From: Actinomadura soli
GTDB lineage: Bacteria > Actinomycetota > Actinomycetes > Streptosporangiales > Streptosporangiaceae
Assembly: GCF_005889715.1 (NCBI RefSeq)
Contig: NZ_VCKW01000001.1
Span: forward strand, 1-64,000
Direction: 5' to 3'
DNA length: 64,000 nt
Shown here piece by piece: positions 32,085-41,567 of the stretch (positions are counted from its first letter, which is position 1; every line of letters begins with the position of its first letter). A model generated the notes under the pieces. That model ran no database searches and was not told the DNA's origin. It saw only the letters and a program-made list of their open reading frames with translations. A program made the position numbers and the translations under genes.

Positions 32085-32966
32085 ATGGACGAAGGAGAAA
32101 GGATTCAACGACCGCACGTCCTGTTCGGCTTCGACGGGACGACGGAGAACGACGCCGCGCTGCGCTGGGCGGTCGACGAGACGGGCCGGCGCGGCCTCGA
32201 CCTGGTGATGTGCCACTGCTGGCACTGGCCCTACGCGAGCGGCCACGTGGACCGGGACGCCGAGGCGATCAGAAGGCGGGCGGGGGAGAACCTGCTGGAG
32301 CGGGGCGTCCTGCGGGCCCGCGAGCTCGGCGCGCAGGACGTGCATGGGCGGCTGATGCGAGGGCCCGCGGCGAAGGCGCTGCTGCGCGCGTCGAGCACCG
32401 CGGAGCTGATCGTGATCGGCGCGCACGAGCGGCCGGACGACGGGGCGACGGCCCTGGAGGTCCCCGCGCGGGCGGACCGGCCGGTGATCGTCGTCCCGGA
32501 CGGAAGCGGCGGGCGGCGCGAACTGGTCGTGGCGGGCGTCGACGGGACGGCGCGCTGCGACGCCGCGCTCGGCTTCGCCTTCGAGGAGGCGGTCCTGCGC
32601 GACTGGGACCTGCACGTCGTCTACGGCTGCTGGGAGCCCGCCGTGGTGACCGACTCCGAGCTGGCGCTGTTCAACGACCGGGAGCTGCTGGAGAAGACGC
32701 GCGCCGCCGAGCTGGAGGAGGCCGTCGCGCCGTGGCGGGAGCGCCATCCGGAGATCGGCATGAGGGTGTCGCTGCTGCTCGAGCGTCCGTGCGAGGCGCT
32801 GCGGGACGCGGTCGCGGACGCCGGGCTCCTGGTCCTCGGCGACCGCGGAACGGGCCTGGACCCGCTGGGCGCGACCAGCACCAGCATGCTGGGCCGGGCG
32901 TCGTGCCCCGTCGCGATCGTCCCGGGCCGCAGGTCGGGGGTGACGGCCGCTCGCCGCGCCCCCTGA
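32085..32966 (+). CDS. Universal stress protein with two USP domains
   Basis: The 293-aa protein has two tandem USP folds. The first is VLFGFDGTTENDAALRWAVD to LIVIGAHERPDDG; the second is LVVAGVDGTARCDAALGFAF to LLVLGDRGTGLDPLGATSTS. The second ends with GATSTSMLGRASCPVAIVPG, close to the ATP-binding motif G-x2-G-x9-G-(S/T). Such proteins act in dormancy and stress. AGAAGGAGG lies before ATG 32085. Confidence 0.9.
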   Translation: MDEGERIQRPHVLFGFDGTTENDAALRWAVDETGRRGLDLVMCHCWHWPYASGHVDRDAEAIRRRAGENLLERGVLRARELGAQDVHGRLMRGPAAKALLRASSTAELIVIGAHERPDDGATALEVPARADRPVIVVPDGSGGRRELVVAGVDGTARCDAALGFAFEEAVLRDWDLHVVYGCWEPAVVTDSELALFNDRELLEKTRAAELEEAVAPWRERHPEIGMRVSLLLERPCEALRDAVADAGLLVLGDRGTGLDPLGATSTSMLGRASCPVAIVPGRRSGVTAARRAP

Positions 32967-32996
32967 GGCTTGCGCGCCCCCTGAAGCCGGGTGCGG

Positions 32997-33848
32997 CTAG
33001 GGCTTGCGGAGGATGCCGCCGTACTCGGTGGGGTCGCGGCTGAGCCGCGACGCGCCCGAGTACGGGAGCAGCTCGGCGGGGACGGGCGCGAGCGGCGGCT
33101 GCTCGGGGTCGGGACGCCAGTCGACGATGTCGACCAGGCCCGGCGCGACGGGCTCCAGCCCCTTCGGGAGGATCGCGTCGGTCTCGGCGCGGTCGCGGGT
33201 CCGCCAGCGCAGGCCGGCGCCGTTCGAGCGGGCGTCGATGTCGGCGGCGCGCTCGCGGTCGGAGCAGACGATCCCGGTGAACGCCAGGTGGCTGCCGGGG
33301 ACGGCGCGGTCGATGATGGTGCGCAGGATGCGGCGCGGGTCGTCGGCGTCGACCAGGTGATGGCCGACGGACAGGAACAGCACGGCGAGCGGCTTGCTGA
33401 AGTCGATGAGGCGCTCCACGTCCGGGTGGGCGAGGATGGCCTCCTGGTCGGACATGTCAGCGGTGATCACAGCGGTGGAGCCGTCAATGGCCAGCAATGC
33501 GCGGGCGTGCACGAGGACGATCGGGTCGATGTCGACATAGACGACATTGGCGTCGGGTGCGAACCTTCGCGCGACCTGATGCACGTTGTCATTGGTCGGC
33601 AACCCGCAACCCATGTCGATGAACTGCCGGATACCAGCGTCCTGCGCCAGGTACCGGACGGCCCGGTAAAGGAACTGCCGGTTCTGCCGGGCAAGGTCGA
33701 TGAACTCGGGGAAATCCGGCAGATTCTGCAGCATGAACCGCCGGTCGGCCTCGTAGTTGTCCTTGCCGCCAAGAGCCCAACCGTAGATGCGGGCGGCCGT
33801 GGGCACGTCGTGGTGGATCTCCGCGGGGATGACCTCGTCTGCAGCCAC
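32997..33848 (-). CDS. DUF574 SAM-dependent methyltransferase
   Basis: The 283-residue product begins with the hallmark of the actinobacterial DUF574 family, HHDVPTAARIYGWALGGKDN, followed by RQNRQFLYRAVRYLA and the SAM-binding strand FIDMGCGLPTNDNVH, then VVYVDIDPIVLVHARALL. The acceptor is unknown; these genes are numerous in actinomycete genomes. GTG 33848 was chosen because CAGGAG lies 7 nt upstream; the longer frame to 33932 lacks similarity. Confidence 0.9.
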   Translation of the reverse strand: MAADEVIPAEIHHDVPTAARIYGWALGGKDNYEADRRFMLQNLPDFPEFIDLARQNRQFLYRAVRYLAQDAGIRQFIDMGCGLPTNDNVHQVARRFAPDANVVYVDIDPIVLVHARALLAIDGSTAVITADMSDQEAILAHPDVERLIDFSKPLAVLFLSVGHHLVDADDPRRILRTIIDRAVPGSHLAFTGIVCSDRERAADIDARSNGAGLRWRTRDRAETDAILPKGLEPVAPGLVDIVDWRPDPEQPPLAPVPAELLPYSGASRLSRDPTEYGGILRKP

Positions 33849-33939
33849 GGCGCACTCCTGAACGTCTGAAAAGCGAATTGTCCAGCATCTCAGAATAGCG
33901 GGCCATGGCCCGTTCCATGGGGGAACCGGCAAGAAACGA

Positions 33940-34542
33940 TCATGACTTTCCGACGAGCGCGGCGGTGGCGTCCAGGGCCGGATCGGCGGGCAGGGCGGGG
34001 TCGAGGATCAGCTGCAGCATCAGGCCGTCCAGCAGCGCGGTGACCAGCATTGCGGTTCCCTCGCGGCGCTCAGCGGGCCAGTCCGGGCACAGTTCCTCCA
34101 GGCGGGCGGCGACGCGCCCGCGGACGGCCCGCGTCCAGTCCCGCCGCTCCGCGCCCATCCGCGGATCGCGCAGCGCCCTGACCAGCAGTTCCGCCGCGAG
34201 CCGCAGGTTGCGCTCCCCGGCGATCATGTCCGGGACGAGATCGCGCAGCGCCTGCACGGCGGCCGGGGTGTCCGGCGCGGCGAGCAGCGCGTCCAGCACC
34301 GGATCGATGATCATCTCGCCGGCCCGCTGCGCCACGGCCACGTGCAGACCGGGCAGCCCGTTGAAGTAGTGGTGCAGGAGGCCCGGCCTGATCCGCGCCC
34401 GGTCCGCGACGGCCCGGGCCGTGATCGCGGGCCAGCCGCCCTCGGCGAGCAGGTCGAGGCCGATCCGCACCAGTTGGTCGCGGCGCGCCCGCCCACGAGG
34501 AGTCGACGCGGCCCGCACGGCGGCCGGGTCCTCGTGGGTCAT
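33940..34542 (-). CDS. TetR-family transcriptional regulator
   Basis: The 200-residue protein has an N-terminal TetR HTH: RRDQLVRIGLDLLAEGGWPA, ITARAVADRARIRPGLLHHY, F. The C-terminal ligand domain is helical and Ala-rich, with VQALRDLVPDMIAGERNLRL. The start is at ATG 34542. A perfect TTGCAC-G-GTGCAA palindrome 22 bp upstream is a likely autoregulatory operator. The adjacent STAS gene is divergent and may be its target. Confidence 0.88.
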   Translation of the reverse strand: MTHEDPAAVRAASTPRGRARRDQLVRIGLDLLAEGGWPAITARAVADRARIRPGLLHHYFNGLPGLHVAVAQRAGEMIIDPVLDALLAAPDTPAAVQALRDLVPDMIAGERNLRLAAELLVRALRDPRMGAERRDWTRAVRGRVAARLEELCPDWPAERREGTAMLVTALLDGLMLQLILDPALPADPALDATAALVGKS

Positions 34543-34564
34543 GCCGCCCAAGCTATCCCAACGG

Positions 34565-34577
34565 TTGCACGGTGCAA
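34565..34577. promoter_or_regulatory. TTGCAC-G-GTGCAA operator
   Basis: A perfect 13-bp inverted repeat centred on 34571 in the gap between the divergent TetR and STAS genes. TetR-family operators are often such short palindromes overlapping the promoter. Confidence 0.6.
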
Positions 34578-34617
34578 AGATCGTCGGCGGTGAGTCGACG
34601 GTTGCGTCGCCGGGCCT

Positions 34618-34634
34618 CCTCGCACTGTGCGAGG
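34618..34634. promoter_or_regulatory. CCTCGCAC-T-GTGCGAGG palindrome
   Basis: A perfect 17-bp palindrome 46 bp upstream of the STAS gene start. Its core CGCAC/GTGCG resembles the TTGCAC/GTGCAA site 41 bp away, so it may be a second operator or an mRNA leader hairpin. Confidence 0.45.
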
Positions 34635-34680
34635 ATGAGCCTTTTCATGATCTGGTGCGCGGTCCGCTCGGAGGCGTCAG

Positions 34681-35046
34681 GTGAGCGACGAGGCGGTTTC
34701 CGGACTGCCCATGTCGATCGACATCACGATCGAGCGCGGCTGCATCGTCGTCCGGCTCGGCGGCCACCTCGTCATCGACAACGTCCCCCGGCTGAACCGC
34801 TGGATCAACCGCATCGGGCGGCTGGAGGGCCGCGTCCTGGTCGCCATGGACCTGCGCGGCGTCGTGGGCTGCGACTCCATCGGCGTCGACGCGCTCGTCG
34901 ACGGCGCCGGGCGCATCCGCCAGTCGGGCGGCTTCCTCATCGCCGCCAACTACCCCGACGCCTGCGCGGCCTTCGCCGCACGGGCCGTCCTGGAGACCCG
35001 CGCGTCCGTCCGCGACGCCATCGACGAACTCCACACCTGGTCCTAG
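34681..35046 (+). CDS. STAS-domain anti-sigma factor antagonist
   Basis: The 121-residue protein has the STAS fold: IVVRLGGHLVIDNVPRLNRW, then VLVAMDLRGVVGCDSIGVDA with the conserved Asp-Ser pair (D-S-x-G) whose Ser is phosphorylated by GHKL anti-sigma kinases in RsbV/SpoIIAA proteins, and GGFLIAANYPDACAAFAA. No kinase or sigma gene is adjacent. GTG 34681 directly follows a GGAGGCGTCAG ribosome site. Confidence 0.85.
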   Translation: MSDEAVSGLPMSIDITIERGCIVVRLGGHLVIDNVPRLNRWINRIGRLEGRVLVAMDLRGVVGCDSIGVDALVDGAGRIRQSGGFLIAANYPDACAAFAARAVLETRASVRDAIDELHTWS

Positions 35047-35072
35047 CCCTCCGGCCCCCGGCCGGGGGGCGG

Positions 35073-36113
35073 TCACGACGCGCGGTCGCGTTCGGCGGCG
35101 AGCTGCAGCGCCACGTCGATGATCATGTCCTCCTGGCCGCCGACGTAGCCGGCCTCGCCGACCTTCTGCAGGATCTCGTGCGCGGGGACGCCGTAGCGCT
35201 CCGCCGCCCGCTCGGCGTGCAGCAGGAAGCTGGAGTACACGCCCGCGTAGCCCTGCGTGATCGCGCCCCGGTCGGCGAACGGCAGCCGGTGCAGAAACGG
35301 CTTCACCACCTCGTCGGCGGCGGCCATCACGCCCTGCACGTCCACGCCCGTCGGGACGCCGAGCCGCTCGAACGTCGGGACGAGCACCTCGGTGGGCGAG
35401 TTGCCCGCGCCCGCGCCGAGCGCGCACAGCGCCCCGTCGATCTGCAGCGCGCCGTTCTGCTGCGCCAGGACGGAGTTCGCGACGCCCAGCGACAGGTTCT
35501 GGTGGCCGTGGAAACCGACCTGCGCCTCGTGCCCGATCTCCTTCACCAGCGCGCTGATCCGCTCCTGCGCGTCGCCGAGCACGAGCGCGCCCGCCGAGTC
35601 GACGACGTAGACGCACTGCGCGCCGCCGTCCACCATGATCCGCGCCTGCTTCGCCAGCTCCTCGGGCCCGACGCGGTGCGACAGCATCAGGAACCCGACC
35701 GTCTCCATGCCGAGGTCGCGGGCGGCGGCGAAATGCTGCAGCGACACGTCCGCCTCGGTGCAGTGCGTCGCGATCCGCGCGACGGACGCGCCCGCGCCGT
35801 GCGCCAGCCTCAGGTCCTCGACCGTGCCGAGGCCCGGCAGCAGCAGGACGGCGATCTTCGCGCGGGTCGCCTCGTCCACGGCGGCGGCGACGAGCTTGAC
35901 GTCGTCCTCCAGCGAGAAGCCGTAGTTGAACGACGAGCCGCCGAGGCCGTCGCCGTGCGTGACCTCGATGACCTCGACCCCGGCGCCGTCCAGCGCGTGC
36001 ACGACCCCGCGGACCTGCTCCTCGGTGAAGCGGTGCGCCATCGCGTGGCTGCCGTCCCGCAGCGTCGAGTCGGTGATCCTGATCTTCTGGTTCCCGGTCT
36101 TCGCTTCGCTCAT
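35073..36113 (-). CDS. dmpG: 4-hydroxy-2-oxovalerate aldolase
   Basis: The 346-aa protein cleaves 4-hydroxy-2-oxovalerate to pyruvate and acetaldehyde, the last carbon-splitting step of meta-cleavage pathways. It shows the HMGL-like TIM barrel start [40 protein letters not shown], the metal-site [15 protein letters not shown] and the C-terminal communication domain. It is last in a three-gene minus-strand operon and overlaps the dehydrogenase gene by ATGA. The two enzymes normally form a channelled complex. Confidence 0.93.
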   Translation of the reverse strand: MSEAKTGNQKIRITDSTLRDGSHAMAHRFTEEQVRGVVHALDGAGVEVIEVTHGDGLGGSSFNYGFSLEDDVKLVAAAVDEATRAKIAVLLLPGLGTVEDLRLAHGAGASVARIATHCTEADVSLQHFAAARDLGMETVGFLMLSHRVGPEELAKQARIMVDGGAQCVYVVDSAGALVLGDAQERISALVKEIGHEAQVGFHGHQNLSLGVANSVLAQQNGALQIDGALCALGAGAGNSPTEVLVPTFERLGVPTGVDVQGVMAAADEVVKPFLHRLPFADRGAITQGYAGVYSSFLLHAERAAERYGVPAHEILQKVGEAGYVGGQEDMIIDVALQLAAERDRAS

Positions 36114-37006
36114 GTGGTGGCCTTCCTGCGTGCCAGTTGCTCGCCGACGCGGGCGGCGGCCGCGGTCATGATGTCGAGGTTCCCGGCCCACGGCGGCAGG
36201 TAGTCGCCGTTGCCGCGCACCTCCAGGAACACGGCGACGCGCGCCATCCCGTTCCAGATGTCGCGGGGCTCGTCGAACTGCGGTTCCGCGCGCAGCGCGT
36301 AGCCGGGGACGTAGGTCCGCACCTCGGCGACCATCTTCTCGATCGACCCGGCGATGGCCTTGCTGTCGGCGTCCGGCGGGATCGCGCAGAACACCGTGTC
36401 CCGCATGATCATCGGCGGCACGACCGGGTTCAGGATGATGATCGCCTTGCCGCGTCCGGCGCCGCCGACCCGCTCGATCGCGCGGGCCGTGGTCTGCGTG
36501 AACTCGTCGATGTTCGCGCGGGTGCCGGGACCGGCGGAGCGGGACGCGATCGACGCGACGATCTCCGCGTACGGCACCGGCACCACCGACGACACGGCGT
36601 GCACGATCGGGATCGTCGCCTGCCCGCCGCACGTGATCATGTTGAGGTTGGCGGCGTCCGACAGGGTGTCCAGGTTCACCGGCGGGCACACGAGCGGGCC
36701 CGTCGCGGCGGGCGTCAGGTCGATCGCGGTGATCCCCGCCTCCGCGTAGCGGGGCGCGTTCGCCAGATGCGCCTTCGCGGACGTCGCCTCGAACACGATG
36801 TCGGGCAGCGTCGGCTGGGACAGCAGCCAGTCCACGCCCTCCGCCGACGCCGGGACGCCGAGCTTGCGGGCGCGTTCCAGGCCGTCCGACTCCGGGACGA
36901 CCCCGATCATCGAATGGACGTCGATCAGCTCGCTGCGCATCAGCTTGACCAGCAGGTCGGTGCCGATGTTGCCGGGCCCGACGATCGCCGCGGTCAGCTT
37001 GGTCAT
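36110..37006 (-). CDS. dmpF: Acetaldehyde dehydrogenase (acylating)
   Basis: The 298-residue enzyme converts acetaldehyde, CoA and NAD to acetyl-CoA. It contains the nucleotide-binding start [20 protein letters not shown], the catalytic Cys in [18 protein letters not shown], and [22 protein letters not shown] precedes ATG 37006. Its start overlaps the hydratase stop and its stop overlaps the aldolase start, so all three proteins should be made together. Confidence 0.93.
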   Translation of the reverse strand: MTKLTAAIVGPGNIGTDLLVKLMRSELIDVHSMIGVVPESDGLERARKLGVPASAEGVDWLLSQPTLPDIVFEATSAKAHLANAPRYAEAGITAIDLTPAATGPLVCPPVNLDTLSDAANLNMITCGGQATIPIVHAVSSVVPVPYAEIVASIASRSAGPGTRANIDEFTQTTARAIERVGGAGRGKAIIILNPVVPPMIMRDTVFCAIPPDADSKAIAGSIEKMVAEVRTYVPGYALRAEPQFDEPRDIWNGMARVAVFLEVRGNGDYLPPWAGNLDIMTAAAARVGEQLARRKATT

Positions 37007-37800
37007 GCCACCTCCTCCTTTCCGAACCGGGCGGTGACGGTGCCGATCCCGGCGAACGTCGCGGTGACGGTCTCGCCGGGCGCGACCGGGACGGCCGCCG
37101 TGACCGAGCCGGGCAGCACCACGTGCCCCGCCTCGAGGGTCACGCCGCGCTCGCCGAGGACGTTCGCCAGCCACACGAGCGCGTTGATCGGCGAGCCGAG
37201 CACGGCGCCGCCCGCGCCCGTGTCGATCAGGTCGCCGTCGCGGCGGAGCAGGCAGCCCATCAGCGACAGGTCCAGCCCGTCCAGCCGGACGGGACGGGTG
37301 CCGAGCACCACGCCGCCGCTGGAGGCGTTGTCGGCGACCGTGTCCAGCAGCGTGATCTTCCAGTCCGCGATGCGGGAGTCGATGATCTCCAGCGCGGGCA
37401 GCACGTACTCCACGGCGGCGACCGCGTCCGCGGCCGTCGCGCCCGGCCCGGACAGCGGGCGGCCCAGCACGAACGCGATCTCCGGCTCGATCCGCGGCTG
37501 CAGGAACCGGCCGGTGTCGATCGGGGCGCTGTCCTGGAAGAACATGCTGTGGAGCAGGACGCCGAAGTCCGGCTGGTCCACGCCCATCTGGCGCTGCATC
37601 GCCGCCGACGTCAGGCCGACCTTGTGGCCCTTGATCCGCGCGCCCGCCCGCGTCCACGCCTCGACCTGCGCGAGCTGGACCGCGTAGGCGTCGGCCACCG
37701 TCATGTCCGGATGGCCCGCCGTCAGCGGCGCGATGGGGGTGCGGGTCGCGTACGCGTCGAGCAGCGCGGCCGCGGCCTTCTCCACGGAACCCGGGTCCAT
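37003..37800 (-). CDS. 2-keto-4-pentenoate hydratase
   Basis: The 265-residue protein belongs to the MhpD/HpaH-like hydratase family: [45 protein letters not shown] (acidic metal ligands) and [16 protein letters not shown]. It hydrates 2-hydroxypenta-2,4-dienoate to 4-hydroxy-2-oxovalerate, feeding the next two enzymes. It is first in the operon and divergent from the iclR gene with an inverted-repeat operator between. No ring-cleavage dioxygenase or hydrolase is nearby, so the upper pathway lies elsewhere. Confidence 0.92.
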   Translation of the reverse strand: MDPGSVEKAAAALLDAYATRTPIAPLTAGHPDMTVADAYAVQLAQVEAWTRAGARIKGHKVGLTSAAMQRQMGVDQPDFGVLLHSMFFQDSAPIDTGRFLQPRIEPEIAFVLGRPLSGPGATAADAVAAVEYVLPALEIIDSRIADWKITLLDTVADNASSGGVVLGTRPVRLDGLDLSLMGCLLRRDGDLIDTGAGGAVLGSPINALVWLANVLGERGVTLEAGHVVLPGSVTAAVPVAPGETVTATFAGIGTVTARFGKEEVA

Positions 37801-37849
37801 GGACCGTCCTTTCGTCGTCGCGCACATCGTCTCGGGTGTGTGAAGAGCC

Positions 37850-37900
37850 TGTCCCACCTGGGGCGACGCGGGCAACGCGCACGTCCCGCGTGGTGGGACA
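37850..37900. promoter_or_regulatory. Inverted-repeat operator between hydratase and iclR
   Basis: TGTCCCACC (37850-37858) and GGTGGGACA (37892-37900) are perfect 9-bp inverted arms 33 bp apart, between the divergent hydratase operon and the IclR gene. The second arm ends 8 bp before the IclR start. Spaced arms suit an IclR tetramer and would allow control of both promoters. Confidence 0.65.
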
Positions 37901-37908
37901 CTTCTTTC

Positions 37909-38679
37909 ATGGGAGCCTCCGCGCACGAATCCGCGCCGTCCGGCGACGACTCGTTCCTGCGCCGCGCCGTCGCCGTGCTGGCCGCGTTCCGCGCGGACGA
38001 CGACGGCCTCGGCGCCGCCGAGCTCGCCCGCCGCAGCGGCCTGCCGAAGTCGACGGCGCACCGGATCGCGCTCGACCTGGTGGAGGCGGGGCTGCTGGAG
38101 CGGCGCGGCACGCGGGTGCGGCTCGGCCTGAAGCTGTTCGAGATCGGGCAGCGGGTGCCGCGGCAGCGGGTGCTGCGGGACGCCGCCGTCCCCTACATGT
38201 CGGACCTGCGCGAGGCGACCCGGCAGACCGTCCACCTGGCGGTGCTGGAGGGCGGCGAGGTCGTCTACGTGGAGATCCTCGGCTCGCCGGGCGGGCCGCG
38301 GCTGCCGTCCCAGGTCGGCGGGCGGCTGCCCGCGCACGTGACGGGGGTCGGGAAGGCGATCCTGGCGTTCTCCCCGCCGGACGTGGCGAGGGGCGTCCTG
38401 GAGTCGGAGCTCGTCAAGACGAGCGAGCGGAGCGTCACCGCGCCCGGCCTTCTCGCGAAGGAGCTGGAGCGGATCCGGCGGGAGGGCGTCGCCTACGACC
38501 GGGAGGAGTCGGGGAAGGGGATCGTGTGCGCGGCCAGCCCCGTTCTCGGCCCGGACGGCCTGGCGCTGGGCGCGCTGTCGGTGTCGGGCTGGTCGACCAA
38601 GATGCGGCTCGCCGTGGTCGCGCCGGCCGTCCACACCGCCGCGCTCACCCTGTCGCGCACGCTCGGCGGCGAACCCTAG
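37909..38679 (+). CDS. IclR-family transcriptional regulator
   Basis: The 256-aa protein has an N-terminal winged helix (FLRRAVAVLAAFRADDDGLG, AAELARRSGLPKSTAHRIAL) and a C-terminal ligand domain with QTVHLAVLEGGEVVYVEILG, GVGKAILAF and the GIVCAASPVLGPDGLALGAL strand. It probably senses a catabolic intermediate and controls the divergent hydratase-dehydrogenase-aldolase operon through the repeats at 37850-37900. Its stop overlaps that of the convergent FAD/Fe-S gene by four bases. Confidence 0.9.
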   Translation: MGASAHESAPSGDDSFLRRAVAVLAAFRADDDGLGAAELARRSGLPKSTAHRIALDLVEAGLLERRGTRVRLGLKLFEIGQRVPRQRVLRDAAVPYMSDLREATRQTVHLAVLEGGEVVYVEILGSPGGPRLPSQVGGRLPAHVTGVGKAILAFSPPDVARGVLESELVKTSERSVTAPGLLAKELERIRREGVAYDREESGKGIVCAASPVLGPDGLALGALSVSGWSTKMRLAVVAPAVHTAALTLSRTLGGEP

Positions 38680-41552
38680 CCCTCGCTTTCCGGCAGGTGC
38701 CGGGCGAGGAGTTGCGCGAGATGCTCGCCGTCGCGGCCGGACAGCTCGCGGAGCTGGGTGCGGCAGCTGAACCCGTCGGCCAGGACGACGTCGTTCTCCG
38801 CTGCCTTCCGCACGGCCGGGAGCAACTGCTGTTCGGCGACCGCGACGGACACGTCGTGGTGGCCCTTCTCGACGCCGAAGTTTCCCGCGAGGCCGCAGCA
38901 GTTTCCGAGGCGGCCGACGTCGGCGCCCGCCTCCTTGAGCAGGGCGGCGTCCTTCGTCCAGCCCATGACGGCGTGGTGATGGCAGTGCGGCTGGGCGATC
39001 CCGGCGACGCCGGACAGGTCGGGCGGCGTCCAGCCGGGGGTCTCGGCGAGCAGCTCGGCGAGCGTGCGGGTCGCGGCGGCCACTTCGCGGGCGGCGGCCG
39101 CGTCCGCCCCGCCGAGCAGTTCCTCCGCGTCGGAGCGCAGCACGCCCGTGCAGGACGGTTCCATCCCGACGACCTTGGCGCCGCGCCGCACGTGGGGGAG
39201 CAGCGCCCGGACGGTGCGCCCGGCCTGCGCGCGCGCCCCGTCCAGCTGGCCGGTCGAGATCCAGGTGATCCCGCAGCACACGGGACGTTCGGTGACGGAC
39301 ACGCGGTATCCGGCGTGTTCCAGGACCTTCACGGTCGCCTTGCCGACGTCGGGGGAGAACGCGTCGGTGAAGCTGTCGACGAACAGCACGACGTCGCCGT
39401 TGCGCCCCTGCGCGCTTGTGCGGGACGCGAACCAGCGGCGGAACGTCACCGGCGCGAACGCGGGCAGCGTGCGCCGTCGGTCGATGCCCGCACCCCACGC
39501 GACCAGGGGTTTCAGCGCCCGCGCCCGCATCGCGACATTCATGATCTTGATGGCCGCCGGGGCCTTCGCGGCGAGGCGCGTCCAGCGGGGGAGCCAGCCG
39601 AGCGCGTAGTGGGAGCGCGGCCGGAGCCTCCGCCGGTACCGCCGGTGCAGCGCCTCCGCCTTGTAGGAGGCCATGTCGATCCCGGTCGGGCAGTCGGACG
39701 CGCAGCCCTTGCACGACAGGCACAGGTCGAGCACGTCGTGCAGGGCCTCGGATTTCCAGCCGTCCGGGCCGAGTTTCCCATTGACGACCTCCTGCAGCAC
39801 CCGGGCCCGTCCGCGCGTGGAGTCCTTCTCCTCGCTCGTCGCCAGGTAGGACGGGCACATCACGCCGCCCGCGGCGGTGTTGTCGGCGCGGCATTTGCCC
39901 ACTCCCGTGCACCGGTGCACGGCCCGGGAGAGGTCGCCGCGATCGTCCCGGAAGGCGAGGCCCAGCCCGCGTTTCAGCGGGACGGCCTGCGCCGGACGCA
40001 GATCGGCGTCCACCGCGGCCGGACGGACGATGATCCCGGGATTGAGCAGGTCGTCCGGATCGAAGACGTCCTTGACCGCCGAGCACAAGGCCAGCGCCTC
40101 GGCCGAATACATGTGCGGCAGCAGTTCGCTCCGGGCGCGCCCGTCGCCGTGCTCGCCCGACATGGTGCCGCCGTGCCGTGCCGCGAGCGTCGCCGCCTCG
40201 TTCAGGAAACTCCGGAAGACACGCGTCCCGTCGGCGCCGTCCCGGCCGAAGGGGAAGTCGATGCGGACGTGGATGCACCCGTCCCCGAAATGCCCGTAGG
40301 GGACGCCGAAGAGGTCGTAGCCGACCAGCAGCGCCTCCAGTTCCCGCAGGTATTCGCCGAGCCGCTCCGGCGGGACGGCCGAGTCCTCCCACCCGGCGTG
40401 GGCCTGCTCGCCGCCGGGCGTCCGCGCCACGAGCCCGGACCCGTCCTCCCGGATCCGCCACAGCGCGTCGCCGAGCGCCATGTCCTCGACGAACATCGAG
40501 TCGACGCACCCCGACTCCTTGACGACCCGCTGCGCGGTCGCGCGCAGGGCCCCGATCTCCGTCCCGGCGAGCTCCACGAGCATCCACCCGGACCCGCGCG
40601 GCAGCGGCGGCACCGCGTCCGGCCCGCGCCGCTCCCGCACCACCCCGGTGATCCGCGAGTCCAGGCCCTCGCACGCCACGGGCCCGAACGGAAGGATCGC
40701 CGGGACGGCGTCGGCGGCCTCCGCCATCGACCCGTACCCGAGGACGGCCAGCAGCCGGCACGCGGGCTCCCGGACCATCCGGATCCGCGCCGCCAGCGTC
40801 AGCGCCAGCGTCCCCTCGCTCCCCACCAGGGCCCGCGCGACGTCGAACCCGTTCTCGGGCAGCAGATGCTCCAGCGAATAGCCGGAGACCTGCCGTCCGA
40901 ACCGGCCGAACTCCGTCCGGACCAGCGCGAGATGCTCGCCCACGAGCCCCCGGAGCCGCTCAAGCGCCCCGCTCTGCACCCCGGCGCCCGGCATGTCGCC
41001 GAGCCGCAGCCGCTCCCCGGACCCGGCGACGACATCGAGCCCGAGCACGTTGTCGCTGGTCCGCCCGTAGCCGAGCGCCCGCGACCCGCACGCGTTGTTG
41101 CCGATCATCCCGCCGAGCGTCGCCCGCGTCCGCGTCGACGGATCGGGCCCGAACCGCAGCCCGTGCACCGCCGCCTCCCGATGCAGCCGCGCCTGGACGA
41201 TCCCCGGCTCGACCAGCGCCGTCCCGGCCTCCGGGTCGATCTCCAGGACGCGGTTCAGGTGCCTGCTGACGTCCACGACCACGCCGGGCCCGACCGCGTT
41301 GCCCGCGATGGACGTCCCGCCGCCCCGCATCGTCAGCGGCACCCCCGCCTCGCGGCACACGCCGAGCACGGCCGGCAGCTCGCCCGCCTCCCGCGGCGTC
41401 ACCACCACCCGCGGCGGGACGCGGTACAGCGAGGCGTCGGAGGAGTACATCGACCGGGCGAGCGGGGAGTCGTCCACCCCGCCGACCCCGGCCCGCCGCA
41501 GCGCGGCCACCAGCTCGCCGCTGTCGGTGCTGTTCTCGGGACGATCGGTCAC
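38676..41552 (-). CDS. FAD-linked oxidase/Fe-S protein (D-lactate or glycolate dehydrogenase-like)
   Basis: A 958-residue fusion. The N-terminal FAD_binding_4 domain has VPLTMRGGGTSIAGNAVGPG and STRTRATLGGMIGNNACGSR. The FAD-oxidase C domain has YGHFGDGCIHVRIDF. The 4Fe-4S region has CTGVGKC near 549 and CLSCKGCASDCPTG near 612. C-terminal heterodisulfide-reductase-type motifs are RPVCCGITWISTG and CCGLAGNFG. The layout is that of membrane-associated D-lactate/2-hydroxy-acid dehydrogenases feeding quinones. GTG 41552 follows the ketopantoate-reductase-like gene by 15 bp, forming an operon. Confidence 0.88.
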   Translation of the reverse strand: MTDRPENSTDSGELVAALRRAGVGGVDDSPLARSMYSSDASLYRVPPRVVVTPREAGELPAVLGVCREAGVPLTMRGGGTSIAGNAVGPGVVVDVSRHLNRVLEIDPEAGTALVEPGIVQARLHREAAVHGLRFGPDPSTRTRATLGGMIGNNACGSRALGYGRTSDNVLGLDVVAGSGERLRLGDMPGAGVQSGALERLRGLVGEHLALVRTEFGRFGRQVSGYSLEHLLPENGFDVARALVGSEGTLALTLAARIRMVREPACRLLAVLGYGSMAEAADAVPAILPFGPVACEGLDSRITGVVRERRGPDAVPPLPRGSGWMLVELAGTEIGALRATAQRVVKESGCVDSMFVEDMALGDALWRIREDGSGLVARTPGGEQAHAGWEDSAVPPERLGEYLRELEALLVGYDLFGVPYGHFGDGCIHVRIDFPFGRDGADGTRVFRSFLNEAATLAARHGGTMSGEHGDGRARSELLPHMYSAEALALCSAVKDVFDPDDLLNPGIIVRPAAVDADLRPAQAVPLKRGLGLAFRDDRGDLSRAVHRCTGVGKCRADNTAAGGVMCPSYLATSEEKDSTRGRARVLQEVVNGKLGPDGWKSEALHDVLDLCLSCKGCASDCPTGIDMASYKAEALHRRYRRRLRPRSHYALGWLPRWTRLAAKAPAAIKIMNVAMRARALKPLVAWGAGIDRRRTLPAFAPVTFRRWFASRTSAQGRNGDVVLFVDSFTDAFSPDVGKATVKVLEHAGYRVSVTERPVCCGITWISTGQLDGARAQAGRTVRALLPHVRRGAKVVGMEPSCTGVLRSDAEELLGGADAAAAREVAAATRTLAELLAETPGWTPPDLSGVAGIAQPHCHHHAVMGWTKDAALLKEAGADVGRLGNCCGLAGNFGVEKGHHDVSVAVAEQQLLPAVRKAAENDVVLADGFSCRTQLRELSGRDGEHLAQLLARHLPESEG

Positions 41553-41567
41553 GGTTCCAACGGTAGG

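Noticed and set aside
37003-40761. Long minus-strand frame joining the hydratase to upstream sequence
   Set aside because: Only the last 265 residues from ATG 37800 match a protein family. The rest is antisense to the IclR gene or a shifted frame of the FAD/Fe-S gene.
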